A stretch of 64,000 nucleotides of DNA from Heterohyrax brucei (taxonomy: Eukaryota; Chordata; Mammalia; Hyracoidea; Procaviidae): positions 138,542,829-138,606,828 of the forward strand of contig CM053143.1 in NCBI GenBank assembly GCA_028571685.1, given 5' to 3'. Under the pieces are notes generated by a model. The model worked only from the letters and a program-made list of their open reading frames with translations, made no database searches and had not been told where the DNA came from. Shown in pieces: positions 45,296 through 54,528 of this stretch (its first letter is position 1; each line of letters opens with the position of its first letter). The translations under genes and the position numbers were made by a program.

Positions 45296-45480
45296 ACCAG
45301 TACACTCCTGTGTCTTTGAGAAAGTTACTTGACCTCTCTGGGCCTCCATTTCATTATCTGTAACAGTGGATAATGTTAGTATCCACCTCATGGGGTTGTT
45401 GTAAGACTAAATGAATTGACGCACGTAAAGCACTAGAGTCGGATCCTGTCATCTAGTACATGCTCAGTAAATGTCTGCTC
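45296..45480 (+). repeat. MIR, right part
   Basis: TTGAGAAAGTTACTTGACCT, CTGGGCCTCCATTTCATTAT, CTCATGGGGTTGTTGTAAGA, AAATGAATTGACGCACGTAA and TACATGCTCAGTAAATG form a long, well-ordered MIR core and 3' part. Confidence 0.85.
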
Positions 45481-45837
45481 AAAAACAGAAGGTAGATTAC
45501 AAAATACTGAGACAGGCCTTACATTGTTCCTAACTTCAATCTCTGTTAAGTAAACAGAGTTTCTTTGGGTTGTAGAAGTACTGTTTACCTGAAAAACAAA
45601 CACATTGGGTCCTCTGTTTGTGGGTGTTGCACCAGTGGCTCAGAAGAAAGAACCTAGATTCTGGGTTTTCCTAAGGGAGATCACAGCAGAGAATGCTGGT
45701 CATTTCTGTGACATCCTCTTCCTTCTCCCAAGCTAACAGAAACCCATTTCTGTAAGGAACACAATTTGCCTAGTTTCTCAAATAAAGACAAAATACCCCC
45801 AGAACTCTAAGTTCCCAGCTTCCCTTGCAGATGTGTT
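45481..45837. other. Unassigned and start of an old repeat
   Basis: CCCAGCTTCCCTTGCAGATG (45817-45836) opens an old mammalian repeat that continues after the SINE at 46038. Confidence 0.4.
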
Positions 45838-46037
45838 GTTGTTCTTAGTTTTTGTTGAGCTGATTCTGGCTCATGACATCCCCATGTGTGTCAAAGTATT
45901 ACTCCTCCATAGGGTTTTCATGGGCAGTCTTTTGGAAACAGATCACCAGGCCTGTGTTCTGAGGTGTTTCTGGGTAAGATCAGATTGCTAACCTTTTGGC
46001 TAGTAGTAGAGCACTTAACCATTTGTGCCACCCAGGT
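45838..46037 (-). mobile_element. AfroSINE, subtype B
   Basis: TTTTTGTTGAGCTGATTCTG, CATAGGGTTTTCATGGGCAG, ACAGATCACCAGGCCTGTGT, and the head ending TTTGTGCCACCCAGG. Confidence 0.86.
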
Positions 46038-46425
46038 TCTAGCTGGTGAAATACAAGTGGAAGTTATTGCATGGAGCATCCCAGAGAAGCTCCTTAACAA
46101 AGCTGTTGATTCATCTAGCATATTGTTTTGTGCCTTGTTCTTGCCCTTCTTCCTATCTGGAACTCAGACACAATGACTGGAACTTCAGCAGCCTTTTTGA
46201 GGCAACAAGGCACCAGCCAAGGGACAGCTTAAGGCTGCCTGAATAGAAATATTAAAGGTGTCTAAGTCTGCGATGCCATTTCTGACCACCGTACACAGCC
46301 TGGGCCTCCTGCTTCCAGATTATTCATTATGTGAAAAAAATAAGATCCCTAATTTATTTAAGCCTCTGCTTTGGGAGGATTTCTGTTTTTGGAGCTGAAC
46401 ATAATTCCTAACTGATACAAACCCT
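46038..46425 (+). repeat. Old mammalian repeat with LTR-like 3' end
   Basis: AAATACAAGTGGAAGTTATT, GACTGGAACTTCAGCAGCC, ATTTAAGCCTCTGCTTTGGG and the terminal TTCCTAACTGATACAA resemble an old LTR-like repeat with an ATAAG/AATAAA-type end. Family not assigned. Confidence 0.45.
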
Positions 46426-46781
46426 TCGAAAAAAGAATTACCTATGTCTAGTCTAAAGGCTGGTCTCCCCTCATATTTAATGGAAAGGTCTGTTCTTGTC
46501 ATTTTGAGAGACAGAGTTTGTGGAGTTCAGAGTTGTTATCCAGGCGACTGATAGTTCTGTGATTTGGGGGTGATGAAGGACTGACCTTTCTGTAGAAGAC
46601 GTCTATGTGTCATACTCATAGCATAGCAAGGGTCAGGGGCCACCATTTAGAATGGGACTGGATCAACTGTGGTGGCAGAAGTTCTTCTTTTCAGATGCAA
46701 GTAATTGATCCATGTGTGATTAGGTAAGACTGCATGGTTCTGATTAGCAAGAGTGTAGGAGTCTCCAAAATATGATATGGA
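46426..46781. other. Unassigned DNA
   Basis: No repeat recognised. Confidence 0.3.
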
Positions 46782-47500
46782 TAACCCTAATATCAAAATC
46801 AGACAAACATACCACAAAACAAGAAAATTCTAACCCACTGTCTGTCATAAATATAGAGGTAAAAATTCTAAATAATGGAATTCAGTGCCATATACACCAT
46901 GACCAAGTGGAATTCAGGCCAGGTATACAAGGATGGATCAGCATTAGAAAGTCAAGCAACATCATCCACAACATAAATAAAACAAAAGAATCACAATGTC
47001 ATCATAATCAATATAGAAAAGGCTAACAGCCAAAAAGACAACTAATCCAATTTTAAAAATGGGCAAGGATATGAACAGATGCTTCACCAGAGAAGATACT
47101 CAGGCACTTAACAGACACTTCAGGAAAGGCATATTATCACCAACCATTAGAGCAATGCAAAACAAAACTACAGTGAGGTACCATCCCACCCTGACATTGC
47201 TGGCATGAATCAAAAAAACAGAAAAGAACAGATGTTGCAGAGGCTTTGGGGAGACTGGAACTCTTACACATTGCTGGTGAGAATACAACCATTTTGGAAT
47301 ATGATATGGCTCTTCTTTAAAAAGCCAGAAATAGAAATACTGTATAATCTAGCAATCCGACTCCTAGGAATATACCCTAGAGGAGGAAGAGCCATCACAT
47401 GAGTAGACACACGCACACCCATGTTCGCTGCAGCACTGTTCACAAAGGATGCAAACAACTTAAATGCCCGTCAACAGATGAATGGATTCAACAAACATGT
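46782..47500 (+). mobile_element. L1 ORF2 fragment with an internal deletion
   Basis: 46782-47020 encodes the RT stretch ([46 protein letters not shown]). At about 47022 it jumps to the far C-terminal part (AATTTTAAAAATGGGCAAGG, GGCATATTATCACCAACCAT, CTAGCAATCCGACTCCTAGG). Roughly 1 kb of ORF2 is missing. Less decayed than the 26759 copy. Confidence 0.88.
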
Positions 47501-47561
47501 TTGGGTTATAGACACTATCAGTTTCCATTGCCTTTTAGTGTTGGACGTGGATATACGAAGA

Positions 47562-47676
47562 AATGAGCTCTGGTGGCACCAGTGGTAAAGTACTTGGCTG
47601 CTAACCAAAAAGTTGATGAATTTGAACTCACTAGCTCTTATCCACAGAAAGATGTGGCAGTCTGCTCCCATACAGA
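47562..47676 (+). mobile_element. AfroSINE, 3'-truncated
   Basis: GAGCTCTGGTGGCACCAGTG, GGCTGCTAACCAAAAAGTTG and AGAAAGATGTGGCAGTCTGC. It runs directly into an antisense RTE. Confidence 0.82.
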
Positions 47677-48730
47677 TTGTTGTTGCTGCTGTGGTTAGGT
47701 GCGGTCCAGTCGGTTCCAACCCACAGCAACCCTGTGTACAACAGAACAAAACACTGCCTGGTCTTGTGCCACCCTCACGATCATTGTCACGTTTGAGCCT
47801 GCTGTTGGAGCCACTGAGTCAGTCCATCTGGCTGAAGGTCTTCCTCATTTTCACTGACTCTCTACTTTGCCAAGCATGGTATCCTTCTTCCAGGACTGAT
47901 CCCTTCTGATACCATGTCCAAAGTATGTGGAACAAAATCTTCCCATGCTCACTTCTAAGAAGACTGCTGCCTGTACTTCTTCCAAGATAGATATGTTAGC
48001 TCTTCTCGGAGTGCATGGTATTTTCAATATTGGTTACCAGCATCACAATTTAAAGGCATATTTGGTCTTCCCTAGTTCTTATCCAGCTTTTTCATACATA
48101 TGAGGCGATTGAAAACACCATGGCTTAGATCAGGTGCACCTTAGTTTTTAAGGTGACATTTTCATTTATTTACCAGTTTAAAGAGGTCTTTTCTAGCACA
48201 TTGTCCCAGTGCAATGTATCATTTGATCTCTTGCTGCTTCCATAGGTGTTGGTTGTGGATCCAAGTAAAAAGAAATTCTTGACAACTTCAATTTTTTTCT
48301 CCATTTATTGTGATGTTGCTTACTGGTACAGTTCTGAGGATTTTTGTTCTCTTGATGTTGAGATGCAATCCATACTGAGGGCTGTAGTCTTCGATCTTCA
48401 TCAGTAAGTGCTTCAAGTCCTCTTCACTTTCAGCAAGCAAGATTGTGTCATCTTGATATCACAGGATTTTAATGAGTCTTCCTCCAACCCTGATGCCATG
48501 CTTTTCTTCACATAGTCTAGCTTCTTGAATATTTGCTTAGCATACAGACTGATTAAACACGATCAAAGATACAGCCCTGACCCACACCTTTCATGACGTT
48601 AAACCATGCAGTATCCCCTTGTTGTGTTCAAACAATTGCCTCTTGATATATGTACAAGTGCTGCATGAGCACAATTAAGTGTTTTGGAATTTCTGTTTTA
48701 CACAACGTTATCCATAATATATACTCCAAG
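47677..48730 (-). mobile_element. RTE LINE 3' part, first of two head-to-tail pieces
   Basis: From the tail (GTGCGGTCCAGTCGGTTCCA) through CTTCCTCATTTTCACTGACT, GGTGACATTTTCATTTATTT, GTTGAGATGCAATCCATACT and CATACAGACTGATTAAACAC, up to RT-core sequence (GCTGCATGAGCACAATTAAG). Confidence 0.9.
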
Positions 48731-48734
48731 ATTA

Positions 48735-49240
48735 ACATGTTCATTTTTCTGGCATCTCATGCTACGTTCAGTATTCTTCACCAGCACCAAAATTCAAACA
48801 CATCTATTCTTTCTTGGCCTTCCCTTTTCATTGTCCAGCTTTCACATGCAAACAAAGTGACTAGCAAGGTTCAGACACAACTTAGCCTTCAAAGTAACAT
48901 CTTTGATTTTTTAAGATTTTAAAGAGGTATTTGTAGCAGATTTGCCAATGCAATATGTCACTTGATCTCATGACTGTTGCTTCCATGTTGATTGCCAATC
49001 CAAGTAGAATGCAATCTTTGACAACTTTAATTTCTTCAGTTTTTATCATGGTGTTGTTTATGAGCCCAGTTATGAGGATTTTTATCTTCTTGGTATTCAG
49101 GTATAATGCATGCTGAAAGCTGTAATCTTATATTATGATCAGTAAGTGTTTTGTCTCTTCATTTACAGCAAGCAAGATTGTGTTGTCTGCATATTACAGA
49201 TAGTTAATGAGTCTTCCTTCATCCTGATAGTGTCCTAAAC
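48735..49240 (-). mobile_element. RTE LINE piece, second of two head-to-tail pieces
   Basis: Repeats the same internal region as the preceding copy: GGCATCTCATGCTACGTTCA, CATTGTCCAGCTTTCACATG, GTTGCTTCCATGTTGATTGC, AGGATTTTTATCTTCTTGGT, ATGAGTCTTCCTTCATCCTG. It lacks the 3' tail and is more diverged. Confidence 0.85.
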
Positions 49241-49303
49241 ATACAGCCAGATACGTCCAAGAGTTTGTGTTTAAAGGTACGGTTTTTATTTGTTTGAGAA
49301 CAG

Positions 49304-49331
49304 ATGCACACACACACACACATACACACAA
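49304..49331 (+). repeat. CA-rich microsatellite
   Basis: An interrupted CA run directly left of the mariner-derived element. Confidence 0.85.
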
Positions 49332-49870
49332 GGTCTGACAATTAAGTCTGCAAACTCAGTTGTTCAAGTGCTACATACCTCATTGCAGAATATCACTATG
49401 GTCACTTTTGAAGTACTCTCTTTGGAAAGCTGTGCACTGACACCAGTGCCTAGTATACCCTTCAAAATAATTCTGGAACTCTCTCTGGAGTGGCCATTTC
49501 ACACGATGACGTGGTGGCAAGTTCACAAACTTAAGTGTGTAGTTGTCAGGGAGTTTTTAGCTAGTAAACAATAAACTGTATAGGAACGTACTCCCTACTC
49601 ACCTGATTTGGACCCCAGTGACTTTTTTCTTCACCCAAAGATAAATGAAACATTTGGATGATACTCAGGGCATCAACAGTAATACAACAGCTCTGATGGG
49701 CATTGCAGAAAAAGAGTTCCAAAATTGCTTTGAAGGGTGGACTAGGCGCTGGCATCAGTGCATTGCTTCCCAAGGTGAGTACTTCAGAGGTGACCATAGT
49801 GATATTCAGCAATGCAATATGTATGTAGCACTTTTTCTAGGATGAGTTTGTGAACTTAAATGGCACGTCT
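49332..49870 (+). mobile_element. Palindromic mariner-derived MITE, opposite orientation
   Basis: Starts GGTCTGACAATTAAGTCTGC. The left arm (49332-49505) is an inverted copy of the right arm (49700-49870). Between them the plus strand reads mariner transposase: VREFLASKQ, then TPYSPDLDPSDFFL (DD34D-type motif, 49589-49630), then FQNCFEGWTRRWHQCIASQG in the right arm. An internal end-like word lies at about 49519-49543. Same build as 12909-13465, reversed. Confidence 0.82.
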
Positions 49871-49908
49871 CGTGTGTGCGCGCGCGCATGCGCGCACGTG
49901 TGTGTTCT
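49871..49908 (+). repeat. TG/CG alternating purine-pyrimidine tract
   Basis: GTGTGTGCGCGCGCGCATGC followed by GCGCACGTGTGTGT is a near-perfect alternating tract with its own self-complementarity, a potential Z-DNA or cruciform segment. Confidence 0.9.
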
Positions 49909-49910
49909 TA

Positions 49911-50068
49911 TGGAAGCCCTGGTAGAGTAGGGGTTAAGTGCTACATCTGCTAAACAAAAGGCTGGCAGTTTGAATCCGCCAGGGACTCCTTGTAAACTCT
50001 ATGGAGCAGTTTCACTCTGATCTCTAGGGGTGCTATGAGTCAGAATCAACTCTATGGCACTGAATTTT
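49911..50068 (+). mobile_element. AfroSINE, subtype A
   Basis: GGAAGCCCTGGTAGAGTAGG, AAAAGGCTGGCAGTTTGAAT, TATGGAGCAGTTTCACTCTG and the tail ATGAGTCAGAATCAACTCTA, followed by a TA repeat (50069-50089). Confidence 0.9.
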
Positions 50069-50089
50069 ATATATATATATATATATATA

Positions 50090-50590
50090 ATTATTTTTTC
50101 TCTGACTGGCAGTTTATTTTTAGGAATTGAAACAAGATAAGTTTTCCTGTGAAAAGATTTTACATAAGTAGAAAGGATAGGCAACTTTAATTAAATCATC
50201 ATTAATAAACAGTGCTTATTAATCTTTTAATATAATACATGCCCACTGCAATAATTCAAATCTAAAGACACATTTGAAGCGGTAGCAGCAGCCTCTCCTT
50301 CTTGCTCTCCAAGCCAACTCTTTGACACAGTGGAATGAGAAACTTGCCTTCCTACATTTTCCTTTGCTTAAACAAATAATACATACGTGTCAGAGGTGAT
50401 TTTGGTTTGTTTATTTTTTGTTTTCGTTGTTCTGTAAAAATAGAATCAGACCAGACGCACTGTTTATCATCCTTTTTTCACTTCATGCATGTTGTAGATA
50501 TTTTTGGCACACATGAATCTACCTTGCTTTTTGAAAATTTTACTTCAGATGAAGATTTACAGAATAAACTAGCTTTTCACTAAACAGTAC
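50090..50590. repeat. Old LINE-like 3' segment
   Basis: ATACATGCCCACTGCAATAA, CTCCTTCTTGCTCTCCAAGC, GTTTATCATCCTTTTTTCAC and GAATCTACCTTGCTTTTTG follow the order of an old L1-type 3' region, weakly. Confidence 0.4.
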
Positions 50591-51170
50591 AAGTATTGTT
50601 TTATGCTTTGGGTTAACAACCCCACAACATGCCAGCACTCTCCCTTATCAGTCTTGGGTTCTCTGTCACCAGCCTTCCTGTTTCCTCCTGCCTTCTAGGC
50701 CTTGCCTCTCTCATTTTGTTTTATGGGTCTGTCTAATCTTTGGCTGAAGGGTAGCCTCAGGAGGGAGTTCATTACTGAACTAAAAGGGTGTCCTGTTTCT
50801 GTCAGGCCAATAAGTATGGTCTTTCTGTGTGAGTTAGAATTTTGTTCTACATTTATCTCCAGCTCTGTCAGGACCTTCTGTTGTGATCCCCGTCAGAGCT
50901 CATGGGTGGTAGCCAGCGATCATCTAGTTGCGCTGAGCTCAGTCTGGTGGAGGCTGTGGCAGTTGTGGTCCATTTGTCCTCTGGACTAATCTCACCCTCG
51001 TATTGTTGTTCTTTTTCACTCTCCCTTGCTCCCAAGAGGGTGAGGGGGCAGACATTCTTGTGCTGAGAATTTTACTGATGGTGACTCAGGTTTTCACCAG
51101 ACTTACAATTTCAACACGTACCTCCGCCATGAAGAGAAAAGGGGAATGGAGAAGAGGTCACACATAGGTT
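50591..51170. other. Unclassified, possibly a repeat
   Basis: Fairly coherent C/T-rich sequence (AACAACCCCACAACATGCCA, TGGAGGCTGTGGCAGTTGTG). I suspect a lineage-specific LINE 3'UTR but cannot show it from this window. A 95-codon plus-strand frame (50702-50989) has no domain. Confidence 0.3.
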
Positions 51171-51317
51171 TTGAAGCTTTTTTTTATTTTTTACTTTATT
51201 ATATCCAGTATTTATTTCTTTATGCTTAGCAAGGGAGAAATATATAGATACATTGCTTATAATTGGAAGGACAAAGGACTGAAGCAATGTTTCTTCTTTT
51301 GTCTAACATTGTTAAAT

Positions 51318-51897
51318 GGTCTTATGGATTAAACAACATTTCTCCAAAATGTGTGTTGACTTGGCCAGGCCATGATTCCCAACATTGTGTGGTTGGCCTT
51401 CGTTTTACAATCAAATGTAATTATCTTTCCTGTTGTAAATCCTAACCTCTGTAATGCTAATAAAGCAGAATTAAAGACAGTTATATTAGTAGAGTAGGGC
51501 ACAATTCATAGGATTAGGCTGTAATCTGCATCAATCTCTTTTAAAATATAGAAGAGAGAAATGAGCAGAGAGAGGAGGGGAACTCCTACCACCAGGAAAG
51601 AAGAGCCAGGGGCTGGGCTTCTCCTCCAGACCTGGAGGCGTTGAGCTGACAGCCTCCCAGATCCAGGCAAAGATCAGTGCCAAGATGCATTCAAATCTGT
51701 AAGGCACACTAGGCCTAAAGTTGTTGAAAGGAGATAAGAACTTTCCCCCAGAGCCGAAGAGAGAGAAAAAAGTCTTCTAGAGCTGGTGTCCTGAATTCAG
51801 ACTTCTAATTTCCTAAACTGTAAGAAAGTAAATTTCTATTTGCTAAAACCATCTGCTAGTGGCATTTCTAGTACAGCAGCCCTAGATAACTAAGACA
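51318..51897 (+). mobile_element. Solo LTR, family A
   Basis: Starts TGGTCTTATGGATTAAACAA and contains TGTGTTGACTTGGCCAGGCC, AACATTGTGTGGTTGGCCTT and CTGGTGTCCTGAATTCAGAC. It ends GCAGCCCTAGATAACTAAGA followed by CA. Confidence 0.85.
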
Positions 51898-52425
51898 AAT
51901 GACAATGTTTTAGTTTAATGTTAGTTTGCAAGGTACCTTCAATGTACAGCACTAATGCCAGATTCCATACTAGCTCTGCCTGGTGTTTTTATAAGCCTTT
52001 AAAGAACTAGGAACTCACCCCACCACTGAGTATTTTTGTACTGGAATTATAATGACCAATTCACCAGGAAGGGCAAATATAGATGACACTTCCCCCAAAT
52101 CTATCAGATCATCAATACAGTTCTAAATGGTCCCTTGGCTCCCTGTAGAACAAAGATGTTCCCCTTCCCCCACTTCTCCTCTGTGTTGTTTGATTAAATT
52201 TTTCATATTTCAGTGGCTTGCTTTGTGGTCAGATTCTCACTTCTCCTATAACTTGGAGAGAAGGAAGTTGAGCTGTTCTTTAAATACACATATTTATAAA
52301 TGTTTTCAACAAACATTTAAAAACAATCTGCTTTATTCCAAGAATTGGACTCGGCGCTGGGCTTACTTCTGTTGCAAGTGTTTCTGGAGGCAAAACCAAA
52401 TTTGCTGGGCAGTAGCAGTGCCATA
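51898..52425. other. Unassigned DNA
   Basis: No repeat recognised. The 99-codon frame at 52127-52426 has no domain. Confidence 0.35.
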
Positions 52426-52580
52426 AGGAGCCCAGGGGGTGCAGTGTTTGGTAGTTTGAACACACCTACCTAGCAATCTGGTTTTGTAAAGACTACAGCC
52501 AAGAAAACTCGAAGTGGCAATTCTACTCTGTCCCACGGGGTTACTGTGAGTCAGAACTGACATCACCCGACAACGACAGC
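52426..52580 (+). mobile_element. AfroSINE, subtype C, internally shortened
   Basis: GGAGCCCAGGGGGTGCAGTG, TAGCAATCTGGTTTTGTAAA, GACTACAGCCAAGAAAACTC and the tail CTGTGAGTCAGAACTGACAT. Confidence 0.85.
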
Positions 52581-52670
52581 AAAGCATCACAATAACTGAC
52601 GCAAAGATAACTCCCTGGATCTCTATTCATGGGACTTCCAGTCTCATCTTTCCTTCTGGTTTCATGTGTC

Positions 52671-53025
52671 TGTCTTGGTTACTTCGTGTTCCTCTAAGAC
52701 AAATACCACATGGCTTCAAAGGACAGAAATTCCCTTTCTTACAGTTCTGGAGGCTGAAAGTTCACACTAGGGGCTCCACGTTACTGATGTCTTCTTTAGA
52801 AGCCCTGGTGTTCCTCGATGCGCAGACGATCCTCATGCACCTGTCTTACCCCATCTGTGTCTATTCCAGTCTTTTCACAACTTGGAAGTGATAAGGTTAG
52901 GATACACCCTCCATCGGTAAGGGTTTATTTATATAACAAAAACTGAATCAGACTCGCAGGAATAAGAGTCAGGATTCCAACACATTTCAGGGGTGGGAGG
53001 AGATATGGTTCAACTCGTAACAGGT
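52671..53025 (-). mobile_element. Solo LTR, family A-like, antisense
   Basis: TGTCTTGGTTACTTCGTGTT, TTACAGTTCTGGAGGCTGAA, CTCATGCACCTGTCTTACC and GGTTCAACTCGTAACA. More diverged than the other family A copies. Confidence 0.68.
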
Positions 53026-53076
53026 TCTAAGACCTTTAAGCCATGGTTATGTATTAAAATCTCATGGTCAAACCCC

Positions 53077-53262
53077 TCAAAACCAAACCTGCTGCTGTCC
53101 AGCCAGTTCCCCCTCACGGCAGCCTTGTGTGTTACAGAGTACACTTGCATTCCGTAGAGTTTTATTAGCTGTATTCTCTACGGAAATAGATGATCAGGGC
53201 TTTCTTCCATAATGCTGCTAAGGAAAATGGAACTCCCAACCTTTTGGTTAGCACCAGAGTAA
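53077..53262 (-). mobile_element. AfroSINE, subtype C
   Basis: AAAACCAAACCTGCTGCTGT, TGCATTCCGTAGAGTTTTAT, GGAAATAGATGATCAGGGCT, CTCCCAACCTTTTGGTTAGC. Confidence 0.85.
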
Positions 53263-53296
53263 AAATGGCTTTCACTAGCCGGTAACCAGCCTGCTG

Positions 53297-53528
53297 CAGG
53301 AGTCAGTAAATTACAGCCTGGAGGCCAACTCAAGCCAGCTGCTGGTTTTTGTAAATCAAACTTGTTGGAACATACCCACAGCTACACTTATTTATTTGCA
53401 TATTAAGTATGGCTGCATTTGTGCTACCTTGGTAGAGGTGAGCAATCGTGACAGAGACCCTATGGCTCACAAAGCCTAAAATAGCTACTATCTGGCATTT
53501 CACAGGAAAAAAAAAAAGCCAATCCCTC
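53297..53528 (-). mobile_element. Non-autonomous hAT element
   Basis: CAGGAGTCAGTAAATTACAG, GCTGGTTTTTGTAAATCAAA, GGAACATACCCACAGCTACA, GACAGAGACCCTATGGCTCA and CAAAGCCTAAAATAGCTACT match the common mammalian CAGGGGTNGGCAAAC-ended hAT type nearly end to end. The strand is nominal. Confidence 0.75.
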
Positions 53529-53569
53529 TTTAGTGGATTTTTAGCCTTCCCAGAGAGTTTGCATTTTAG

Positions 53570-53712
53570 TGGTTGTTGTGGGGTGCCTTCAGGTCTGTAC
53601 AACAGAACAAAGTGTTGCCTGATCCTGCGCCATCCTCACATTTGTTGCTATGTCTGAGCTCACTGTTGCAGCCACTGTGTCACTCTATCCTGTTGAAGGT
53701 CTTCCTCTTGTA
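53570..53712 (-). mobile_element. RTE 3' end fragment
   Basis: GTCTGTACAACAGAACAAAG, CTGATCCTGCGCCATCCTCA, GCAGCCACTGTGTCACTCTA and GAAGGTCTTCCTCTTGT. Confidence 0.82.
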
Positions 53713-53850
53713 TTTTAGTTGTCGCTGTTAGGTGTCGTACAGTCAGTTCCCACTCCCCGTGATCTCACAGGACCGAGGAGAACAGCTACACGCGGTTTCC
53801 AAGGAGTAACTGGTGGATTTGAACTGCTGACCTTTTTGGTTTGTAGTTGA
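53713..53850 (-). mobile_element. AfroSINE, subtype A
   Basis: TTGTCGCTGTTAGGTGTCGT, CGCGGTTTCCAAGGAGTAAC, TGGATTTGAACTGCTGACCT. The head is truncated. Confidence 0.85.
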
Positions 53851-53948
53851 AGATATTTCAGTAAGATTTGTTAAAGATCAAACCTGTCAGATCCAACAGA
53901 ATTATGTTAAGGGTGAAGGAGGACATTTTAAGGGAGGAAGTTTGTTTC

Positions 53949-54110
53949 CCAGTTGCTGTGTGTGTCAGAGTAGAATTGTGCTCCACAGAGTTACGCAAGC
54001 GATCTTTTGGATTCAAGTGACTAGGCCTTTCACCTGGGGTACTTCTGGGTGAAGTCAAACCTCTGACCTTTCAGCTGAGTGCATGCTAAGTGTGTACCAC
54101 CAAGGGACTC
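53949..54110 (-). mobile_element. AfroSINE, subtype B, tail-truncated
   Basis: GTCAGAGTAGAATTGTGCTC, AGTGACTAGGCCTTTCACCT, GAAGTCAAACCTCTGACCTT, and the head ending CACCAAGGGACTCC. Confidence 0.82.
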
Positions 54111-54127
54111 CAAGTCATGTCTTCTTC

Positions 54128-54322
54128 TTGTTGCTGGGTGCTGTCTGTTAATTCCAACTCATAGCAACTCTGTGTGACATAGTAGAACTGCCCCAGAGAG
54201 TTTTCTTGGCTGTAATCTTTACAGGAGCAGATCTTTCTACCACGGAACTTCAGGAAAAATCTGAATTGCTAACCCTTCAGTTGGCAGCCTATCACTTAAC
54301 CGTTGTGCAGCCAGGGCCCCTC
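54128..54322 (-). mobile_element. AfroSINE, subtype C
   Basis: TTGTTGCTGGGTGCTGTCTG, ACTGCCCCAGAGAGTTTTCT, TGTAATCTTTACAGGAGCAG, AACCCTTCAGTTGGCAGCC, and the head ending TGCAGCCAGGGCCCC. Confidence 0.88.
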
Positions 54323-54332
54323 CAGTCACGTC

Positions 54333-54528
54333 TGCCTATTGCTGCCAGGTTAATTCGACTCGTAATACCCCTGTAGGACAGAGCAGAACTGCCCATAGGA
54401 TTCCTAGGGCTGCAAATCTTTATAGACATAGCCTGCCACATCTTTCTCTCACAAAGCAGCTGGTGGGTTTGAAGTGTCATTCTTTCGGTTAGTAGACAAG
54501 TGCTTAACCACGGCACCACCAGGGCTAG
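54333..54528 (-). mobile_element. AfroSINE, subtype C
   Basis: TTGCTGCCAGGTTAATTCGA, GGACAGAGCAGAACTGCCCA, GCTGGTGGGTTTGAAGTGTC, ACCACGGCACCACCAGGGCT. Confidence 0.9.

Noticed and set aside
49645-49845. 66-codon frame as a domesticated transposase gene
   Set aside because: It is only the C-terminal end of a mariner transposase inside a palindromic MITE, with no DNA-binding or complete catalytic domain.
53949-54528. CRISPR-like or tandem array from similarly spaced units
   Set aside because: The units are AfroSINEs of different subtypes, each about 160-200 bp and diverged, in a mammalian genome.
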